A stretch of DNA of 64,000 nucleotides from Chinchilla lanigera (taxonomy: Eukaryota; Chordata; Mammalia; Rodentia; Chinchillidae), in the NCBI RefSeq assembly GCF_000276665.1, contig NW_004955463.1, positions 9,394,220 to 9,458,219 on the forward strand. Direction: 5' to 3'. Below, piece by piece: positions 11,218-22,309 of this stretch. Both the position numbers and the translations under genes were made by a program. Below the pieces are notes generated by a model. That model was given only the letters and a program-made list of their open reading frames with translations, searched no databases and had not been told where the DNA came from. Numbering within the stretch: the stretch's first letter is position 1; the number at the start of each line of letters is the position of its first letter.

Positions 11218-11984
11218 AAAATAGAGTTGGTTAAAACAGAGAGTCCTAGTTAGAGGTTAGCTGGTAGTTTCTGATTGACTAAGCCTAAATTTCACTTTAT
11301 TATTTACACTAAATTGGGTTTTGTTTTGTTTACATAGGATCCCAAGGCCCAGTGATCACCTCTCAATTGTGTCTCAATCTCAGCCTCCTGATAATTCCTT
11401 TTAACACTATATAAACCCCAAGGTGTTCTTCTGAGCAGCTATCCCCCAACAGCACCTCAAGAACCTGGGATCCCCCCATCATGGAGTTTCCAGTCCTCCT
11501 AACATCTTCCAATCCTCATCCATCAAACAAAGGGATGAGGGACTTCTGCTTGCACAAAGGGTTTTCATAGCCAGTCCTGGTAATAGCATGTATCACTTCC
11601 ACAGCACATCCTGGAGCAGTAGCTGGACTTGCAATCTTAATTTGATTTCAAGGGAGTTGAAGAAAGGCAGTGCTCTTTGTGTTCATGAAGAAGAAATATA
11701 ATTTCTGGATCTCTAGCCTATCTCTGTCACTTCCTTCTGGCCACCAAATTTTCAGCTCACACACTTCCTCATCTCCTGAACAAATGGGAAGAGCTGAGAA
11801 GCCAAGAGACCACAGCAGATGACCAGATGTAAGAACAGAAGATTGATCAAATCATTAAAGGGATAAAAAAAATAATAATTTAAAAGAACATTAGAGACCA
11901 TACATAGTGTCACTAGGCAGGAATTCACCAATGGATATTATACTGCAAATTATTGTCATCACATAAGTTGCTCTGATTACCACA
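11218..11984. other. unassigned sequence
   Basis: No recognised gene or repeat. Somewhat pyrimidine-rich around 11340-11520. Confidence 0.45.
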
Positions 11985-12150
11985 TATTCGTTGAAGATAA
12001 CAATATGTAGTATAACAACCACTGTTAGTCTCTATCACTTGGTTTGAAACCCTGTATCATTTTAATGTCCTTGCTTTGTGACGTTTGTATTTTGTTATTG
12101 TTCTTTTTCCTTGTCCTATTTGCTTAAAAATAAAATTAAATAAATAAGTA
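11985..12150 (+). repeat. unrecognised repeat X, copy 3
   Basis: 'gttgaagataacaatatgta', 'gtataacaaccactgttag', 'ttgaaaccctgtatcatttt' and an A-rich end (ttgcttaaaaataaaatt) match the other X copies in order and orientation. Confidence 0.55.
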
Positions 12151-13869
12151 AATAAATAGAGCTATCTTGCCAAAAAAGAGAGAGAGAGACCACAGCAATA
12201 CTGAATTCTGAATACTGAAAACTGAAAGTGTGACGAACCCTGGAATAGCAGTAGAGAAAGTCATTTGATTTGGTTTTTCTGAGGCTGCCCAGGAGAAACC
12301 TTCTTCCCCACTCTCCTCTGTCTCTAGGCTCTATCCTCCGGGAGCGCCGCTTGCCTCTGACCCCTCTTGGCCACACGTGAAGTGGGAGAGGAAAGTCAGC
12401 TTTGGGGATTCTGAAAGCCAGCCTCGTGCGTATGGAAGTGTGGAGTTTTAGTGGTTGTTTAACCTCTGAAAGGATCAAAACTGGGTTTCTGTCTGTTTTC
12501 TCAGTTCAGGATTTACGTGAAAATTAAAATTCCTCAAAAGCTTAATATTCAGAAGGGGGGGTATTAATCTGCTTCCCAGTAGCTGTATTTGCCAGAACCC
12601 ACATTCAAAGATTTTTCCTAGATATAATTCTCAAATGCTATGTTTTATTTCTCTACTTCTTTGTCACCATGCTAACTTCTTTCAATATAATAACAGCTAC
12701 CTTGATGCTAGAACTTCTGAATGTGAATATCCCATCCTGAAGCTGATTGTGTGTGTGAAGCATTTTACTCACCTGAAAAGATTTACTGGGCTATTCATGC
12801 TTACAGCTTTTTGTTAGTTCCTTCCTTTTCTTTTTCTTTCTCTTTTTTCTCTTTCATTTTCTCTCTTTTCTTTCTTTCCTTTTTCCTCCATTTTTTCCTT
12901 CCTTCTGCGCTTTCTCACTTTTTAGTTCCATTTCTCACTACTTACATTCTACAAACAGCTGGTGTTTTCAATGCTGCAAAAGCTGAATGTCCAGATTATT
13001 TCTACTCCCTTTCATCTATGCTTGCAAACTAGCCAATTTTTCCATGTTTTTTCTAAATATAGCCAATAAAAACACACTATTAAAGAGAGTTTCTCATTTC
13101 TTCTGCAGTTCAGTTTCCATAGGTACATGTTTTACCTTCCAAGTGTTCATATGAAAATGTTTTATCATGTTTTGCCACTGCGTGACAAGATTACTATCTT
13201 TTCTAGTAATCCATTATAGTTTCCTTACTGATCATGAGCCATTTACCAAACTGCACATATTTTTAATGAAAAACTTCATAAAAATTTCCACAAATTTTTT
13301 ATGAAAGCAGCACACTTCTACATGCAAATGTCTTCATTTGTACAACCTAACTGTGTACAAATGACCCAACATCTTCTAGGCTTCATGAAACAAATGCACT
13401 TTTAGTTCAAATCTAATGCAAATACCTGGTATGGTTATTCTCTTAAGTGATTGCTCTGCAAGCTGTAACATCGTGACTCAATGTTGTTATCTCATGGCTT
13501 TGCCATTGTACAAATTCTAAAATAATCCAGATAGCAGATAAGCAGGTAAGAAAAGTATAACAAGAGATTTTTATGACCATGCCTAACAGCGATACATGTA
13601 AATTCTGCACAGTTTCTTTTATCAGAAACCCATCTCAGCATCTTAACACAAAAGAAAGCCTGGAAATAAAGTCATCCCATGTGCTTAGGACTAGGAAACA
13701 GGATTTTTAGCATCCAGCCAGCATTAGAGTAAATGCAGCTAGAACTACAGATTACCCTAATATTGGTAATCGATACTCATCCAAGTCTAAAAGATATTTA
13801 ACAGACATATGGCAAACTCAGCTGAAGCTCCGAAAATCTACTTTGTTAATACGTCAGCTAACAAGAATT
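12151..13869. other. unassigned sequence with a pyrimidine-rich tract
   Basis: It holds a nearly pure pyrimidine run at about 12815-12915 (TTCC/TTTC units) and a small GC- and CpG-richer patch at about 12290-12440. A 120-codon minus frame (12116-12478) overlaps the patch but ends in low-complexity sequence and matches nothing I know. Confidence 0.5.
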
Positions 13870-14088
13870 GAAAATTTACTGTTTGCCACCCATTCTGCCA
13901 ATTGTTTTATAACTATTAAAGCATTAGTTCTGAAAATAATCCTGTGAAGTTGCTAGTATCATACCCATCAGTCAGATGAGGAAACTGATACACAAATGAG
14001 TTTTAAAATCTTGCCAAAGATCTAGTTAGAAAAAGGCAGAAGGAGAATTTGATTCCATGCAGGTCTGGTCCTAAAGCATGGACTCACA
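13870..14088 (-). repeat. MIR SINE, antisense
   Basis: The plus strand reads as reverse-complement MIR: 'cagatgaggaaactgataca', 'atcttgccaaagatctagtt', 'gattccatgcaggtctggtc', 'aaagcatggactcacac'. The core and both flanks are recognisable. Confidence 0.8.
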
Positions 14089-14814
14089 CATTCAGACTTT
14101 CTGATTTCTTTATGAATGTTTTCAGATGACTAGATTTACATGCTGTTATCTAATGGCATATTCACCTTTCACTTCCCCTTCACAGAGAGCCATTTTTAGT
14201 CTTGTCTGTCAACTAATTCAGATCCCTTTGGTGGCCTACACTTAATTCGTTCCTATACTATCCCATACCTGTGTTCGTACAAATTTTGGGAGATTCTCAT
14301 TGAGGTTATAGAATGACAAGGAATGAGGAGAAAAGATAAATATGAGAAATATATTTAATTAAGGCTGGCTAGGAGGCCAAGACTGTGTGTACCTCCACCT
14401 TCACAGGGCTTCGGACAAGGTTCTATATGTAAAATATTTAGAAGCCATAAATTAAGCTAAAAAGCATTAAGTTCAAATACATTTCATCCTCCTACCTTAA
14501 AAATATAATAATCCAGTAATGCTAGGTTGAATTTAGAATTATAAGACTCAAAAATTCCATTCCAGAAAATCATAGCTTGGTCAGGAACTAAGCCCACAAG
14601 CCCTTTCTTTCTTCTTTTTACCCCATGTGGCTCTACCTGATAAAGCAGGGTCCTCTCAGACACACAGGAAGTCACCTCAGGGTATATATAGAAAATCACT
14701 TCTGCTACAATCAAGAGGGTGATCTAACAGTGGTGATAAACCAATACCATGCGTGTTTTGTTTTTCTTTTACAACAAGAGATGTTAATGTATGAGTTATG
14801 CTTTTTTTTTTTTT
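14089..14814. other. unassigned sequence
   Basis: No gene or repeat recognised. It ends in a T13-type run just left of the hAT-like piece. Confidence 0.45.
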
Positions 14815-14927
14815 AACCTCAGTATTCAGGTTTAATTGCAGGGTTGGCAATTTCTGATAAATAAGTAGATTTTCAGTTGCAGTTTGGGGACTCATGTCTA
14901 AAAGTTTTGCCATCACTGATCTAAAAG
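14815..14927 (-). mobile_element. hAT-like non-autonomous element, copy 1
   Basis: 'cctcagtattcaggtttaat', 'tttgataaataagtagat'-like sequence, 'cagtttggggactcatgtct' and 'agttttgccatcactgatct' match 43608-43718 in order. The minus strand starts with a 'cagtgatggcaaaacttt' end like that of short hAT elements I recall from mammals. The family is not assigned. Confidence 0.5.
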
Positions 14928-15399
14928 AAGCAGTCTGGACAAGAAGCTACTGCAGGCTGTTGAAGTAAAAGGTCCTAGGCCATACGTATCCCAAATGCAG
15001 CCTGGGTTAAGAGCAGGGGTCCCAGGTGGGCACATCCTGTGGCCCCACAGAGCCTTCACACAATGGGGAATGGCACAGCCACTTGGATTATAAGAAAGCC
15101 TTGCTGAGGAGCAGCACTGTAAGCCCTAATTTTTAATTCTAGCCAATCTGGAGCAACCGATCAGATTTACCCTTTGACCTCCAGCAGGCAACTTAAATTA
15201 CTAAGTGTTTAAAGGAAGTTCTTCAGGCATAAAGGATGAAGAATGCCAGAAACAACAAACATGTGTCAAATACAAAATATATTTTTCTCATTTTTAACAT
15301 CTTTAAAATATAATTGACTGTTTAAAGATATACCCTGAGAAGACAAATCTACAGAATGTTGCATGGTTTCCATTAATATCAAAACAGATTTTGAAACAC
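14928..15399. other. unassigned sequence
   Basis: No gene or repeat recognised. L1-like sequence becomes clear only further right. Confidence 0.4.
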
Positions 15400-15935
15400 A
15401 AACTATTAGCAGGCATAAAGAAAAATATTTCATAACAAAGGTGCCATTTCACCCAGAGACATAATAATACCAAAGTTTCACACACCTAATAACAGAGCTT
15501 CAAAATATCTGAAAAAAATTGACAGGACTAAAAGAAAAATGAAAGTAAAACAGAAACAGAAAGAAGCATGTTCACAATTATGGTGGGAGGCTGCACATTC
15601 CCCTGTCATTAACTGATAGACAAGCAGATGCACTGCCAGCAAGGAAATAAAACACTTAAATAACCACTTCTACCAACATGACCTAAACAGCATTTATGAA
15701 ACACTCTAAAAAATAGAGAAGAGTACAGATTTTTTTCCACGAAAATGGAACATTTAGCAAAATAGACCATATGCTATGTCATAAAACAAGTCTCAAATAA
15801 TTTCAAAAGATTGAAATCATACCAATAATGCTCTCCTGCCATAACACAATTAAGCTAAAAACCACTAACAGAAAGATATCTGGAAAATCCGTCAAACACA
15901 AGGAAATTAAACAACAAATCTATGAATAACACATG
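15400..15935 (+). mobile_element. old L1 (L1M-type) ORF2 fragment, left of LTR
   Basis: 'tagaccatatgctatgtcat', 'acaagtctcaaataatttca', 'aacagaaagatatctggaaa' and 'ggaaattaaacaacaaatc' follow ORF2 of old mammalian L1 in sense. It is interrupted at 15936 by an LTR and resumes after it. No open frame persists. Confidence 0.75.
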
Positions 15936-16292
15936 TGTTATGGCTTAGATCTAAAATGCCCCCCAAAACCTCATGAGTTTGGAAGATGAATGGATTAGAG
16001 GGTATAGTAGCTAGCTTGCTGTTAGAAAGTAGGTTCTAGCGGGAGGAACTGGGTCAGTGGGGTGTGGCCTGGAAGGATATATCTTTTTTCCTAGCTCCTC
16101 ATTTCTCTCTCTACTTCTTGGTCACCATGAGGTAAGCAGCTTTCCTTCACAGGATCTTTCCACCATGCCTTCCTGTCTTGGAGCCAGCTCTGATAATGCA
16201 CTGAAAATGTGAGACAAAATAAACTCTTCCCTCCTTAAATTGTGGGTATTGGGTATTTTTCCCCAAAATGAAACAGTGACTAAAACAAGACA
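15936..16292 (+). mobile_element. MaLR-type solo LTR inserted in L1
   Basis: It starts TGTTATGGCTTAGATCT and ends GGTATTTTTCCCC...GACTAAAACAAGACA. It has 'cttggagccagctctgataa' and an AATAAA-like 'aaaataaactcttccctcct' near the 3' end, all typical of rodent MT/ORR1-like MaLR LTRs. The L1 around it is colinear across the insertion. Confidence 0.85.
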
Positions 16293-17630
16293 GATCAGGG
16301 GAAAAAAAATCATAAAGTACATTAGAAAATATTTTAAATGACTAAAATGTAAAACATCAAAATTTCTGGGATGGAACTAAGGCAATATTCATACAGACCA
16401 TTTGGCATTAAATATTTATAATAAGAAAGTTTCAAATCAATTATATAAGATTTCATTTTTGAAAAACTAGAAAAAGAAGAGCAAGTTAAACCACATAAAT
16501 TAAAGGAACAGAGTAGATAACAAAAATAGGACAACACACCTTTTGTCACTTGATTTTTGACAAAAGTACCAAGGTAATTCAATTTGGAAAAGAGTATCTT
16601 TTCATCAAATGGTGTTTAAATAATTGAATATCTATAAAAAAATTAACTTTGATACTTATCATCCCTCATGTATAAATAAATCAAGGATATAAGTGTTAGA
16701 GTTAAATTATAAAACATCTAGAAGAAAATATAGATGAAAATCTTGTATGCTGAATTTTTAAATATATGAATCAATAAAACCATAAATCAATAAAACTTAT
16801 AATATAAATCAATAAAACTAACAAACAAAAACCCAATTTTAAAAAAGGAAATGATTTCAACAGACATGTCATCAAAGAAGAAAGAAATATATAAATGAAA
16901 AGATGGTTAACCTCATTAACCATCAGGGAAATGAAAACTATAAACTGTTACCATTGTATTTGCACTGGAATGGCTAAAAGTAAAACAGGCTGAGAATTAA
17001 GTGCTGGAAAGCATGTGTAGCTATGGGGATTGCTGTTGGGAATACAAAATGGTATAATCACTTTGGAAAACAGTGGCTTTTTAAAATTAAAATTAATGAT
17101 CCACTCATCATGAGACTCCAATATCGTACTTTTATCTCGGGAAAAATGAAAAAAACATATGTCTACACAAAGATTTGTGTTCAAATGGTTATAGACGTTT
17201 TATTTATAATCACTAAAACCTGGAAACCACACAAATGTCCGTTCCCTAATCTTTACATAATAATGGTGTACTACTCAGTTATAAAAAAGAACAAACTATT
17301 GATATGAAACAATAAAGATGAATTCATGATTAGCCCAAGTAAATAAAAAATTAGAAATATAAAACTACTGCACATTCTTCACTGATACATAATTTTAGAA
17401 CAATAAAACTATAATGATAGAAAGATTAATATTTACCAAAATCCAAGAGTACAGACTGATTCCAAAGAGACCTTAGGACACTCTTTAGGATGATGGAAAT
17501 GTTCTATAACATGATTTTAGATATGACTTCATGACTCTATATATCCATTAAAAATATCACATTGTACTCATATAAGTAATACATATTATCAAGTATAAAT
17601 TAAAATCAATGTAAATGATTTTGAAAAATG
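16293..17630 (+). mobile_element. old L1 (L1M-type) ORF2 end and 3' region
   Basis: It continues the L1 left of the LTR: 'aacatcaaaatttctgggat', 'ttgatttttgacaaaagtac', 'gaaatgaaaactataaactg', 'ggaaaccacacaaatgtccg', 'tgtactactcagttataaaa'. An internal deletion is likely near 16540. A frame at 17023-17307 is a relic of ORF2 and is broken. Confidence 0.75.
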
Positions 17631-18111
17631 TGAAATTCAAAATAGGGAACCCTTTTATCTCAGTCTAAAGGCAATAATGAAAACCATGTAAACTAGTAAA
17701 AGAAACTAAACAAAGTGAAGAGAGACTCTGATCACTGTGTTAATAGAAGCCAACAATCACCACCACACATAAAACACTCTAATACTTAATAGGAATCCTT
17801 ATGTGTGATGTAGTCTTCTAAATATCTTCATCTAACTCTTTTAACTTGGTAACATTCCCAGTAGTGACTCGAGTCGTCTAATGAATACAGGGGCAGAACT
17901 GAATGTAGCATACTGAATGAAGGTAAGGGGAACTTATGGTCGTATGTTAAAGTACATGTGGAAATATTAGAAGAAGGTATCAAAGCCAGACTGCTATACT
18001 GTAAGAATGAATCAGGAGATGTGAGATAGCAGTGACAAAGAATGTAGACTGTTCCCTTAAGAAGTTGGCTGTAAAGAAAAGAAATGGTACAGGGTTATGG
18101 TTAAGATCCAG
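17631..18111. other. unassigned sequence
   Basis: No gene or repeat recognised between the L1 end and a B1 SINE. Confidence 0.4.
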
Positions 18112-18216
18112 GAGCTATGTACATGCCTATATTCCCAACATTCAGCAGGTTGGGTTATAATGACCATGAGTTCAAGCCGGCCTGGGGTACATAGTAAGAC
18201 CCTGTCTCAAACAAAC
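18112..18216 (+). mobile_element. B1-like SINE, diverged
   Basis: 'ttgggttataatgaccatga', 'gttcaagccggcctggggta' and 'catagtaagaccctgtctca' are the B1 right-hand features. The 5' part is badly diverged. Confidence 0.65.
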
Positions 18217-18254
18217 TAATATAATTACAGTTGAAGGGAAGTTTTATATTTTAG

Positions 18255-18400
18255 ATTGAAATTTTAATATATCTATTAACTCCTATCATCTGTATCACTT
18301 TTAATGTTCTTGCTTTGTTTCATTTAATTTTGTGATATTGGTATGCTACTATTGTTCCTTTTTTTTTCTCATTTACTACTCTCTTTAAAATAAAAAAAGG
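18255..18400 (+). repeat. unrecognised repeat X, copy 4
   Basis: 'ttaactcctatcatctgtat', 'cacttttaatgttcttgctt' and the 3' end 'ctctctttaaaataaaaaaa' match the other X copies. It ends 22 bases left of an antisense LTR. Confidence 0.5.
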
Positions 18401-18422
18401 AGTTAGAAAAGATATGCACATT

Positions 18423-18843
18423 TGTCTTAGTAACTTTCCCATTGCTGGGACAAAATATCTAACACCCACAAGTTAAAGGAGGAAAGGTTTATTTTAGCTT
18501 ACAGTTTGTAGAGGTTTCAGTCCATAGTTGCCTGGCCACAAGGCAGGGTGACATGGCAGAGGAAAAACAGTCCATGACAGGACAGGCAGGAGGAAGCAAG
18601 CAGGGAGCCTACCTTTCCCTTTTCATTCAATCCAGTTTACAAACCTATTGGTTGCTGACACACATACCCAAAGTGGGCCTTCCCATTATCTGCACCCAGA
18701 AATATGCTAAATTGATCAGTGGATTATCCAGTTATCACACAGCCATAATCCAGTATCATAAAGCTATGATCAATCCACCTCCCAAAAACCCCAACTATAA
18801 GTGCTTGAGGCTTAAGGGGGATATATAGATGTAAGCTATAACA
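18423..18843 (-). mobile_element. ERVL/MaLR-type solo LTR, antisense, with 5-bp target duplication
   Basis: A 421-bp block runs from TGTCTTAGTAACTTTCC to GCTATAACA, flanked on both sides by ACATT (18418-18422 and 18844-18848). This fixes the insertion limits exactly. Sequence such as 'ggaggaaaggtttattttagc' and 'gaggtttcagtccatagttg' is shared with the LTRs at 44752, 46622 and 52618. A 91-codon plus-strand frame inside is a chance frame. Confidence 0.88.
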
Positions 18844-19639
18844 ACATTGAAAACATAAATGATTTGAAAGAGAAAGGATAAAAAAGATAACTTGAATTTT
18901 TCACCCTTTGCAGCCTCACCTATTTCTTTTCTGTGAAAATGAAAATCATAATCCTAACTGTAGAAATTTTGATGAATATTGTGAGATAAGATATAGCACA
19001 TATTCTAGCATAAGTTTTGCTTAATAAACAGCCACTGTATGCCTCTCACTTTCTTTTTCTTCTATTATCACACTGTTACTTGCTCTACATAGTCCAAACC
19101 AGGTGCTAAAGGAAAAGTTTCTATAACATCAACTTTGCAGGTTTTCCTATGGATCCTATTAAAAAGTCAGTAGCAGGAACAGCTGGGGAATGTTCAAGTA
19201 ATGTTATTGAGGTAGATGTCAATGACCACATGAAAATGCAGTATAGGAAAATAAGCATACAAATAAGTGTGATCCACTGTGGAAATCAAGTCAGAAATAA
19301 ATACTGAAATCAGAGGACATATAACCCTAAAGGTAAAACTTTATCGCATCCACCATTGGAATAAAATAACTGATACTTTTATCTCCAAAGATTTCAGCAT
19401 TAATCTAAATAGAAAAAAAAATGTTGTTAGCATTCTTGATTGCTTTCCATTTGTGCATTAGCAATGTAGATCAACAAAGCAGATGAACTATGTGGGATAC
19501 TGAACGATAAAAATAAGGGTAAACATGAATATTGGGTATTTATTTTTAAAAATTAAACTACAGTAATCATGCCAGAGACCTATAAGGGCAATAAGAAAAT
19601 GTCAAAGATAAAAATGTTAGTTAGAACATTTGGTTTCTT
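18844..19639. other. unassigned sequence
   Basis: No gene or repeat recognised. Confidence 0.45.
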
Positions 19640-19998
19640 CCTAAAACAGGATATAGGCTTGTCTCTATTTTGACATTTGGAAACTTTAAATTCTCTTCCA
19701 ATTTCCCTTGATGAATGTAACGGCTTGTCTCTAGATCCTGCCTGTGGGTGGCACCAACCAATAGGCTTGCAGCCTGAATGGAATAAAAAGAGAAAAAAGA
19801 AGGAAATCTTGCTGCTTCCCGCCTGCCATGCTATGAATTGTTTCTCCTTTGACATGCCCCTATATCATATGTCTGTACCCTGAAACCACGGACTGTAGAC
19901 TGAAACCTCTACAAATTCTGAACCAAAATAACCTCTTCTTCTTTAACTTGTGAATGTTGGGGATTTTGCCCCAGCAATGAAAACGTAGCTGAGATAAT
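19640..19998 (+). mobile_element. LTR-like element (ERVL-type), plus
   Basis: 'tgtgggtggcaccaaccaat', 'cctgaatggaataaaaagag' and a MaLR-like 3' end ('aaataacctcttcttcttta', 'gggattttgccccagcaatg') are arranged as in other ERVL-type LTRs here. The 5' limit is not clear. Confidence 0.6.
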
Positions 19999-21674
19999 AT
20001 CCCCCGCTGAGAAAAAAGTGAAGATATTCATTTGCAGACCTCCTGGGGAGGTTGGTTGTTGGTTTCATGGAAGCAAGTTCTATAACTCAATCAGAAATAA
20101 AATCTGTAGAAATATATTACTAAAGTCCCCTGGAAAATATTCTATATCACTTAGAGTAACAAACAGGAAGTCATTCTATTACTCTCAGTCGTTCCTATAT
20201 TAATATTTATGTAAGAAATGTAGGTAGAGCTACTAAAATAAAAATGTGTTCAATATTTCTGAGAATGTAAATCTGTGCATGAATCCCTTGCATAAGCAAC
20301 AGAGACATACACACTCCTCACACATAGAAAGCACCTGTACACAGAGACACACTTATGTGCCTTCTCTGTCTGTGTCCAGTATGTGCCTAAGTATTCTTGA
20401 AGAGCTACATAAAAACATGGATTTACTTTACTCAATGTTATTAATATAGATCTAGGCTCTCCTTGGGAATGTGCATTTTTAACTATTACTCTCAAGTGAT
20501 TTTTATGCAAGAGTTCTGAAGACCACACTTACACAGTGATTTTTAAGCTAATCACAATGAAGAAAAGAATTCCACTGTAATTAGTTCAATCTTCTAAGCA
20601 AAGTAAAGAAACCTAAGCAGGTTGATTTCTGGGGCCCTGGGTTCCTTGAGGTAATAAAGCCATTCTATAATTAGAAACTATATTAAATATGCAAATCCAT
20701 CCTCTACAGAAGTAATGTATTGATTTATATGTACATTCAGCGTAAAAATACCCACATATGTATAATTTGGCACTTTCTAGATCTTTTTGCTGGAAATGTA
20801 AAGCTACTGGAGACAGCCCATCAAAAGCCCTGGCTTCTTTATCTCTTAACCTATTTCAGTTCTGAGGCTTTCATCTCAATTAATTATTTCGTTCCTGTGA
20901 TCACGTTTCACACAATTTAGCTTTACCAAGAACTGTTGAAACTCTGAAATCCTCCAATAAAGTATTCTCATCAATTACCACAAATATTTATCTTTCCAAG
21001 CTGGGCTTCACTGAACTCTCTGGTTTATTGCCCTTTGCTTTGTTAACATCTTCCTGTGTTAATTCCTTTCACTGTTCATTTGGATTTCCTCATCTCAACA
21101 TTCTTCTCGGCATTAAATACAACTTCTTCCTTCATTGCTATTTTATCTTCATTCACACCTCAGAAAACACATTTTCTTGGTACTCACACTAACATGTCAC
21201 ACTTTTTATAGACAACTGCAAAATAATACAGATGACTGCCACTAGAAAGTCATGATCTATAAGCTTCTAATTTTTTTCTAAAATTTCTCACAAATCTTTC
21301 ATTATTTTTACTATACACTTTCTCTCAGTTTTCATTATATCTATTTCCTAATTCTGCCATTCTCCTCAAACTTGGTCCCTCCCTCCCAAGGAAAAGTTTG
21401 CCTTCTATTTCATACAGAAACTAAAACACACTGGGCAAGATCACTACACTTTCTATTTCCAGACAACACATGTGCCTGAACCTCTTGGGTTATAATAGAT
21501 AACATTTTCTTTTTTATTATTCCCAGAGAACCGACCATGACACTCAAGATACCTTTCATTATTTTCATTTTGCAAAACATCATCTGTGAAATACCAGCAT
21601 CTTTATCACCTAGGGGCCTTGCCAAGGCATAGATATTTCAAAACTTCAGAATGAGAATCTCTACATCGGTCAAT
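19999..21674. other. unassigned sequence
   Basis: No gene recognised. The pyrimidine-rich part (about 20950-21400) could be old LINE sequence, but I cannot assign it. Confidence 0.45.
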
Positions 21675-22225
21675 GTGATTGTTCATTCTGATGTATCAAC
21701 TTGAGTAAGAACCGCTAGCAGATCAGTGAAGCTCTGTGTGTGTTGATGACTGACATGTAGACTACAAACTGGGGAAGGAAGATCTACCCCGCACATGGGT
21801 GGCACTAACTACTAGGCTTATAGCCTGCATACAATAAAAAGGGAAAGAAGAAGAAAGTCTTCTGTTTTCTTTGGAGGAGGAGCTCTGGTTTTCCTACTGC
21901 CTTTGGACAGTCATCTCCATCTAGTTCCTTCAGGGTTGCAGAGCAGACCTGTCAGCTTTCTAAGGCAGACTCTTCAACTTACAAACAGTGACTCACACCA
22001 GATTCTGCAGTTAGCTTCAAGTCTTCAACCTTACTGAAAACTCCACTCTACCGCACACAGATTGCCAAATATTTTGTACTCTTCCGCCCCTAACTCCATA
22101 GGCAGCCACTCTTAGCCTACCCCTCCTTATTCCCCTCCCCATCTGAACACATTGCTCTCTTGAGAGCCACACGCTGTTTCTTTGAGTGTACACTTGTAAA
22201 ATGCTGCCTAATAAATACCTTTATA
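21675..22225 (+). mobile_element. LTR-like element (ERVL-type), plus, composite
   Basis: 'tgatgtatcaacttgagtaa', 'acatgggtggcactaactac', 'ctgcatacaataaaaaggga' and repeated 'cctttggac / agactcttcaac' motifs match the LTR at 36612-37143. The right part (about 22080-22225), ending at an AATAAA and an A run, does not match and may be a separate piece. Confidence 0.55.
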
Positions 22226-22309
22226 CCTTTAAAAAAGATGATAAAGTAATACTGTGCAAAATTGTATGCTCACTGTGCATAATTGATAAATTACATGAAA
22301 TTTTAAATG

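Noticed and set aside
12116..12478. 120-codon minus frame with Arg-rich middle
   Set aside because: It ends in an AT simple-sequence run next to repeat X and has no recognisable domain. The composition patch itself is kept as a finding.
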